A DNA stretch of 10,390 nucleotides, taken from the NCBI GenBank assembly GCA_964540005.1, contig CAZILN010000036.1:1-10390 (forward strand). The letters run 5' to 3'. This DNA is from CAZILN01 sp964540005 (GTDB taxonomy: Bacteria; Bacteroidota; Bacteroidia; Bacteroidales; SM23-62). This document shows, one piece after another, positions 6,313 to 10,390 of this stretch; position 1 is the first letter of the stretch; each line of letters begins with the position of its first letter. A program made the translations under genes and the position numbers. The notes under the pieces were generated by a model. That model saw only the letters and a list, made by a program, of their open reading frames with translations, was not told where the DNA came from and did not search any database.

Positions 6313-7233
6313 TTAATTTACCTTAAAACTTGTATCCCCTTTTTCAAGGAAAGATACTATCTGTCTTGCCGCAGCCACTCCGGCATTTATGTTCGCTTCA
6401 GCTGTTTGGGCACCCATTTTCTTCGGAGTACAGAAGATCCTCCCGGGAAAGCTCTCAGCCAGCTGGCCTGCAATATCAGGCGCTACATCGCTTGCATATC
6501 GGAAATCTTCTCTCTCCTTCATTATTTTCAACAGGGATGATTCATCAATTATCTCTTTTCTTGCTGTGTTGACAAGGACGGCTCCGGCAGGCATCAGGGA
6601 CATCAGCTTATAATTGATGGATCCCCTGGTCTGATCATTTGCAGGAATGTGCAGGGATATATACTGGCTTTGGCTATACAGTTCCTGAGGGGTTTCCAGA
6701 TAAGTACAACCATCCTTCTCAATCAGGGAACGGTCTATATAAGGATCATAAGCGGCAATCTTCATCCCGAACCCTGCCGCGATACGCGCTACATGCCTGC
6801 CTACATTTCCATAAGCATGCAATCCCAGTGTTTTTCCATAGAGCTCGGTTCCGGAGGTTCCGTTAAAAAGGTTCCGGGCCATATAAACCATCATTCCCAG
6901 CGCCAGTTCAGCGACGGCATTTGAATTCTGTCCGGGTGTATTCATCACCGCAACATTCCTCTCCCTTGCAGCTGCAAGGTCCACATTATCATATCCGGCT
7001 CCTGCCCTGATTACTATCTTCAGTCCGGGGGCACTTTCAAGAACTGCCCTGTCAACCATATCACTCCTGATAATCAATGCATTAGCAGTCGATGCAGCAT
7101 CTGTCAGTTGTTGCTGGGAATCATATTTCTCGAGCAGACTTATCTCATAACCTGCTTCCTGCAGGATCTGGTTTATCTGATCGACAGCCTTTTTGGCAAA
7201 AGGTTTGACGGTTGCTATAAGTACTCTGGTCAT
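6313..7233 (-). CDS. serA: D-3-phosphoglycerate dehydrogenase, short Lys-type
   Basis: SerA oxidises 3-phosphoglycerate to 3-phosphohydroxypyruvate with NAD+, the first step of phosphorylated serine synthesis. At 306 residues this is the short form without C-terminal ACT or ASB regulatory domains, so ACT-type serine feedback is not expected. The substrate-domain motif R-A-G-A-G-Y-D-N-V-D is at 76-85 and N-T-P-G-Q-N-S-N-A-V-A-E-L at 98-110. The nucleotide-binding turn is L-H-A-Y-G-N-V-G-R at 138-146, so the first Gly of GxGxxG is Ala. The active-site arginine is R225 in V-N-T-A-R-K. The usual T-P-H-x-G region reads T-P-K-K-M-G-A-Q-T at 269-277, so Lys replaces the catalytic His. This is the Lys variant described for Bacteroides-like and Entamoeba enzymes. 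The gene starts 11 bp after serC and is almost certainly cotranscribed with it. Another 2-hydroxyacid dehydrogenase role is possible from sequence alone, but the context makes SerA very likely. Confidence 0.93.
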   Translation of the reverse strand: MTRVLIATVKPFAKKAVDQINQILQEAGYEISLLEKYDSQQQLTDAASTANALIIRSDMVDRAVLESAPGLKIVIRAGAGYDNVDLAAARERNVAVMNTPGQNSNAVAELALGMMVYMARNLFNGTSGTELYGKTLGLHAYGNVGRHVARIAAGFGMKIAAYDPYIDRSLIEKDGCTYLETPQELYSQSQYISLHIPANDQTRGSINYKLMSLMPAGAVLVNTARKEIIDESSLLKIMKEREDFRYASDVAPDIAGQLAESFPGRIFCTPKKMGAQTAEANINAGVAAARQIVSFLEKGDTSFKVN

Positions 7234-7244
7234 TTAATTAATTA

Positions 7245-8315
7245 TTAATTATCGGATTCAAATTGTTTCATTACATCAACCAGGGCCTGCACGCTTTCCA
7301 GGGGCAGGGCATTATAGGTCGATGCACGGAAGCCCCCGACAGAACGGTGCCCCTTTATGCCTATCATTCCCTTTGAGGTGGCAAATTCAAGAAAACCGGA
7401 TTCCAGCTCACTGTACCGGTCCTCCATCACAAAACATGCATTCATAATGGAGCGGTCATCTGCAGACAAGACAGTTGCTTTAAACAAGCGGTTCCTCTCT
7501 ATCTCATCATAAAGCAGGGTTGCTTTTTCAATATTCTTTTTTTCCATGACCTGCAGTCCACCCATATTCTTCAGCCAGCGCAATGTCTGGAGAGAAGCAT
7601 ATACAGGTACCACGGGAGGTGTATTGTAAAGTGATTCCTTCTCAATATGTACCTTGTAATTCAGCATACTGGGAATGGCCCTGTCGACCTTACCGAGTAT
7701 ATCCTCACGGATTATCACAATAGCCACACCTGCTGGTCCCAGGTTCTTCTGCGCACCACCATAAATAATTCCATATTTAGAAACATCAAGAGGCCTGCTG
7801 AAAATATCCGATGACATATCTGCCACAAGGGTTACCGGCACATCCAGGTCAGTCCGGATCTCAGTACCATATATGGTATTGTTGGTAGTAATATGAAAAT
7901 AATCGGCATCGGCCGGGACTTCATAACCCCTTGGAATATAACTGAAATTACCGTCCTTTGAAGAAGCCACTACCTCAACTTCTCCAAAGAATTCCGCTTC
8001 CTTAATGGCTTTTGATGCCCATGACCCGGTATTCAGATATGCTGCTTTCCTGGCAAGAAGGTTATAGGGTATCATGCAAAACTGCATACTGGCTCCCCCC
8101 CCGAGGAACAATACATGATAACCTTCGGGAACATTCAGCAATTCTTTTGTTAACTGCTGGGCTTCCTCGATAATGGCTGTGAATTCCTTGCTCCTGTGTG
8201 ATATTTCCATAATGGATAATCCAATCCCGTCAAGGTCAGTTACAGCCCTGGCTGTATTTTCAATGGTAAATGCCGGAAGGATTGACGGACCGGCATAAAA
8301 ATTATGTTTCTTCAT
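7245..8315 (-). CDS. serC: Phosphoserine aminotransferase
   Basis: SerC is a cytoplasmic PLP enzyme that transfers the amino group of glutamate to 3-phosphohydroxypyruvate, giving O-phosphoserine. It can also serve pyridoxal-phosphate synthesis in organisms with the DXP-dependent route. The 356-residue length is typical. Motifs in order are N-F-Y-A-G-P at 5-10, I-S-H-R-S at 38-42, and L-G-G-G-A-S-M-Q-F at 71-79. W99 is in N-T-G-S-W, D166 in V-A-D-M-S-S-D, and the Schiff-base lysine is K190 in G-G-A-Q-K-N-L-G-P-A-G. The phosphate-binding end is G-H-R-S-V-G-G-F-R-A-S-T-Y-N-A at 322-336. The start fits the family N-terminus (M-K-K-H-N-F-Y-A-G-P). The 88-bp gap upstream is the widest in the minus-strand run and could hold a second promoter. 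serA follows after 11 bp. Confidence 0.97.
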   Translation of the reverse strand: MKKHNFYAGPSILPAFTIENTARAVTDLDGIGLSIMEISHRSKEFTAIIEEAQQLTKELLNVPEGYHVLFLGGGASMQFCMIPYNLLARKAAYLNTGSWASKAIKEAEFFGEVEVVASSKDGNFSYIPRGYEVPADADYFHITTNNTIYGTEIRTDLDVPVTLVADMSSDIFSRPLDVSKYGIIYGGAQKNLGPAGVAIVIIREDILGKVDRAIPSMLNYKVHIEKESLYNTPPVVPVYASLQTLRWLKNMGGLQVMEKKNIEKATLLYDEIERNRLFKATVLSADDRSIMNACFVMEDRYSELESGFLEFATSKGMIGIKGHRSVGGFRASTYNALPLESVQALVDVMKQFESDN

Positions 8316-8374
8316 ACGAGAATTTAATTAATAAAAGTGATTATTCAGCTCCGGTAAAGTTCATAAAATTTGAG

Positions 8375-8382
8375 CAGATATA
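8375..8382 (-). promoter_or_regulatory. Possible -7 element of an internal serC promoter
   Basis: On the minus strand, TATATCTG matches the Bacteroidota -7 consensus TAnnTTTG with one mismatch. It lies about 60 bp upstream of the serC start, in the 88-bp gap after comB. No convincing TTTG-type -33 box is seen 19-21 bp upstream. It is a candidate because this is the largest gap in the run, but the match is weak. Confidence 0.22.
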
Positions 8383-8403
8383 AAATTAGATTCAGACTAC
8401 TTT

Positions 8404-9108
8404 TTAAACTATCAGGTAATTATCTTTCAGAACGGGCACTTTTGTTGTAAGATCAAAGGTATGGCAATAAGCTATAACATCATCCAGCTTGTTTTTTTTC
8501 AGCCGGTGCCGTTGTGCCGCTTTATCAATATAAGCCATTAAATCCTCCCTGGCCAGGCTGTACAGATCTGCTGATGCCAGGGCTGAATCACAAATAGTGG
8601 AGTAATTCGGCTGGTCCAGAAGGTACTGCACCACTGCACCGGCAAACAAGCTGTCTTCAAGGTTGAATTTATTCTTCCAGGCCGCACAGAGAATTATAAC
8701 ATCGCGCCCCTGATCCATTATCCACCTGCATAGGGCTGTGAAATTAAGGTAGGCTCCTATCGCAACACCGTGACAGCTATTTGCCATATGTATTGCCTGG
8801 GTGCCATTTGTAGTACTGTATACTATCTGTTCCCCTTCCACCCGCTGGCGAGTAAAATTAAAGGGTGAATTTCCAAAATCAGCAAAATCCCTGACAATTC
8901 CGTCGCGTTCGGCCGCAACCATGAATCCCCTTTTTTTATATTCCTCTGCTTCCACAAGTGTACCAACCGGAATGACCCTGTCCACACCATTTTCAAATGC
9001 AGTTACTATTGCTGAACTGGCCCTGAGGATATCAACCACTACGGCTACAGCCCCGTCGTTTTCATAACTGGTAAAGAGTGCCGGGGAAAAACAAACTTCA
9101 ACCTTCAT
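8404..9108 (-). CDS. comB: ComB-like 2-phosphosulfolactate phosphatase family protein
   Basis: This 234-residue protein has full length for the ComB family, Mg2+-dependent phosphatases whose archaeal founder removes phosphate from 2-phosphosulfolactate in coenzyme M synthesis. Family motifs are V-V-V-D-I-L-R-A-S-S-A-I at 23-34 (D26, R29), A-E-R-D-G at 66-70, and F-G-N-S-P at 78-82. T-T-N-G-T is at 99-103, and the C-A-A-W-x-N-x-F-x-L-E-D block is at 141-152. Most Bacteroidota do not make coenzyme M, so the physiological substrate here is probably a different acidic phosphate ester. The gene lies 25 bp after gcvT and 88 bp before serC, which suggests a link to serine/glycine or C3-acid metabolism. 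No other sulfolactate or coenzyme M gene is in the window. The family assignment is strong; the EC activity is not. Confidence 0.88.
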   Translation of the reverse strand: MKVEVCFSPALFTSYENDGAVAVVVDILRASSAIVTAFENGVDRVIPVGTLVEAEEYKKRGFMVAAERDGIVRDFADFGNSPFNFTRQRVEGEQIVYSTTNGTQAIHMANSCHGVAIGAYLNFTALCRWIMDQGRDVIILCAAWKNKFNLEDSLFAGAVVQYLLDQPNYSTICDSALASADLYSLAREDLMAYIDKAAQRHRLKKNKLDDVIAYCHTFDLTTKVPVLKDNYLIV

Positions 9109-9133
9109 CAGGAACTCAGTTTTAATAATTAAC

Positions 9134-10225
9134 TCAATTTATAAACGGGGGCTTTACAGTTTCAGCTGCCAGCATTCTGTCACGTATATTTACAAAAATC
9201 CGTTTGTGCGGCTGGCTGAATTCTCCGCTTATGTATCCCATCCCAATTCCCGTTTTCAGAACCGGTGACATAGTTCCGGAGGTAACCCTCCCAATCTGTT
9301 TGCCCGAATCATCATACAGCTGGTAATCCTGACGGGGTATCCCGCGGTCTATCATCCTGAATCCGGTAAGCTTGCGGCTCACACCCTTGGTCTGCTGCCT
9401 GTACAGTAATTCTTTATCTATAAAATCCTTTTTATCCGTGAATTTGGTAATCCAGGACAACCCGGCCTCTATAGGGGAAGTGGTATCATCTATATCATTA
9501 CCGTACAGACAGAATCCCATTTCAAGCCTGAGCGTATCCCTGGCAGCCAGTCCCGCAGGTTTTATCCCGAATGCCTGTCCTGATTCAAAAATTTTGTTCC
9601 AGATATGAACAGCATCTTCATTTCTGAAATATAGTTCGAATCCACCGGCACCTGTATAGCCTGTTGCCGAAATTATAACATTTTCAATGCCTGCGAATCC
9701 TACCTCAGTAAAGGTATAGAATTTCAAGTCGTACAGATCTATGGTAGCCAGATCCTGAAGTGCCTTAATGGCATCCGGTCCCTGAACCGCTAGCTGTGAA
9801 ATCTGCTCACTGCTGTTTTCAAGAGTGGCTCCAAAAGAATTCTGATCATTGATCCAGTTCCAGTCTTTTTCAACATTAGCTGCATTAACGACCATAAGGT
9901 ATTTCTCATCATCAAACTTGTAAACCAGTATATCATCGACTATGCCACCTTTTCCGTTCGGCAGGCATGAATACTGGATCTTCCCGGGGAACAGCCGGGA
10001 AACATCGTTGCTGGTAATGCGCTGTAAGAGTTCAAATGCCCCAGCTCCTTTTACCCATATCTCACCCATGTGAGAAACATCGAATACACCAAGTTTTTGC
10101 CTGACGGTGATGTGTTCATCATTTACTCCTGAAAATTCTACCGGAAGATTATAACCGGCATAAGAAACCATTTTTCCCCCCAATTTCCTGTGCTCCTCAA
10201 AAAGCGCCGTATTTTTCATATTCAT
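9134..10225 (-). CDS. gcvT: Aminomethyltransferase (glycine cleavage system T-protein)
   Basis: GcvT takes the aminomethyl group from lipoyl-H-protein and transfers the carbon to tetrahydrofolate, releasing ammonia and forming 5,10-methylene-THF. The 363-residue length is normal. Seen in order are T-A-L-F-E-E-H at 6-12, and F-D-V-S-H-M-G-E at 48-55. The catalytic-aspartate region I-V-D-D-I-L-V-Y is at 95-102 (D97/D98), and A-T-G-Y-T-G-A-G-G-F-E-L at 187-198. P-A-G-L-A-A-R-D-T-L-R-L-E-M-G at 223-237 binds folate. V-T-S-G-T-M-S-P is at 314-321. Two start codons lie two codons apart (ATG 10225 and ATG 10219); the second aligns better with the usual family N-terminus (M-K-N-T-A-L-F), so the true start may be 10219. 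It is the first visible gene of the minus-strand run, and the partner genes gcvH and gcvP are not in the window. Methylene-THF from this system feeds serine/glycine exchange, consistent with serA and serC downstream. Confidence 0.97.
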   Translation of the reverse strand: MNMKNTALFEEHRKLGGKMVSYAGYNLPVEFSGVNDEHITVRQKLGVFDVSHMGEIWVKGAGAFELLQRITSNDVSRLFPGKIQYSCLPNGKGGIVDDILVYKFDDEKYLMVVNAANVEKDWNWINDQNSFGATLENSSEQISQLAVQGPDAIKALQDLATIDLYDLKFYTFTEVGFAGIENVIISATGYTGAGGFELYFRNEDAVHIWNKIFESGQAFGIKPAGLAARDTLRLEMGFCLYGNDIDDTTSPIEAGLSWITKFTDKKDFIDKELLYRQQTKGVSRKLTGFRMIDRGIPRQDYQLYDDSGKQIGRVTSGTMSPVLKTGIGMGYISGEFSQPHKRIFVNIRDRMLAAETVKPPFIN

Positions 10226-10251
10226 TACATCTGTTGACTTAGTATAAGAAG

Positions 10252-10259
10252 CAAAAATA
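10252..10259 (-). promoter_or_regulatory. Probable -7 element of the gcvT operon promoter
   Basis: On the minus strand, TATTTTTG is an exact match to the Bacteroidota -7 box TAnnTTTG. Transcription would begin near 10246, leaving a leader of about 20 bases before the gcvT start, a normal layout for this phylum. The -33 region is A/G-rich with no clear TTTG, so the call rests on the -7 box and position alone. Confidence 0.45.
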
Positions 10260-10316
10260 ACATTTTTAAGGAGGGCTTTTCCTGTTTATATTATTAAACA
10301 TTACTTAGTGCCTAAA

Positions 10317-10335
10317 AGAAAACTCCTTGTTTTCT
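10317..10335. promoter_or_regulatory. Perfect 7-bp inverted repeat upstream of gcvT
   Basis: AGAAAAC at 10317-10323 and GTTTTCT at 10329-10335 pair around a 5-base loop in the 165-bp AT-rich region upstream of gcvT. On the minus strand the second arm is followed by TTTAGG, so it could be a weak terminator for a gene beyond the right edge. It could also be an operator dyad about 60 bp upstream of the proposed -7 box. A minus-strand frame open from the edge to a TAG at 10370-10372 could be the tail of that outside gene, but it is too short to judge. Confidence 0.3.
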
Positions 10336-10390
10336 GAATTTCTATCAATTTTTCCATTTTCATTGCAGACTAATCGTTTGAAAATCGAGC

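Noticed and set aside
10310..10372. Twenty-codon minus-strand frame (ATG near 10363) upstream of gcvT
   Set aside because: It is too short, lies in AT-rich intergenic DNA, and overlaps the inverted repeat at 10317-10335. Nothing supports translation.
10226..10390. Glycine riboswitch or serC-type RNA motif upstream of gcvT or serC
   Set aside because: The proposed gcvT leader is only about 20 bases, the gap before serC is 88 bp and AT-rich, and neither shows the conserved core of a glycine aptamer.

Overview
The window comes from a Bacteroidota chromosome, probably of the order Bacteroidales or a close relative. The main evidence is the partial first gene, which ends in the C-terminal sorting domain that Bacteroidota use for the type IX secretion system (T9SS, 'gliding motility-associated C-terminal domain'). 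Other support comes from a Lys-type, 306-residue SerA, a serC-serA-DUF1015 gene order, a '-7' promoter element of the Bacteroidota form TAnnTTTG, and starts without Shine-Dalgarno sequences. The species cannot be named from this sequence.

Left block (1-3220, + strand): the 3' part of a large secreted protein with fibronectin-III-like modules and a T9SS type B sorting domain overlaps the start of a TPR-repeat protein that carries an export signal. The two are probably cotranscribed and translationally coupled, and they likely act at or outside the cell envelope.

Junction (3221-3290): the two gene blocks converge here. The whole gap, plus the stop codon of the minus-strand gene, consists of about three tandem units of 24-25 bp. 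Each unit starts with TGA and holds a small dyad (TCCC/GGGA or CCCC/GGGG).

Right block (3291-10225, - strand): seven genes lie head to tail, with gaps of 11 to 88 bp. In transcription order they are gcvT (glycine cleavage T-protein), comB-like phosphatase, serC (phosphoserine aminotransferase), serA (3-phosphoglycerate dehydrogenase, Lys-type active site), a DUF1015 protein, a YggS/PLPBP pyridoxal-phosphate homeostasis protein, and a dihydroorotate-dehydrogenase-like flavoprotein that lacks the usual catalytic loop. The theme is serine/glycine/one-carbon metabolism with PLP upkeep. SerA and SerC give two of the three steps from 3-phosphoglycerate to serine. No classical phosphoserine phosphatase (SerB) is present, so the DUF1015 and ComB-like proteins are the most interesting unknowns.

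The right edge (10226-10390) is AT-rich, with a plausible promoter for gcvT and an inverted repeat. I saw no RNA gene, CRISPR array, insertion sequence or phage gene. The region looks like stable core chromosome. The points of real novelty are functional (DUF1015, ComB and the DHOD-like protein in a serine locus) and the mini-hairpin repeat at the convergent junction.
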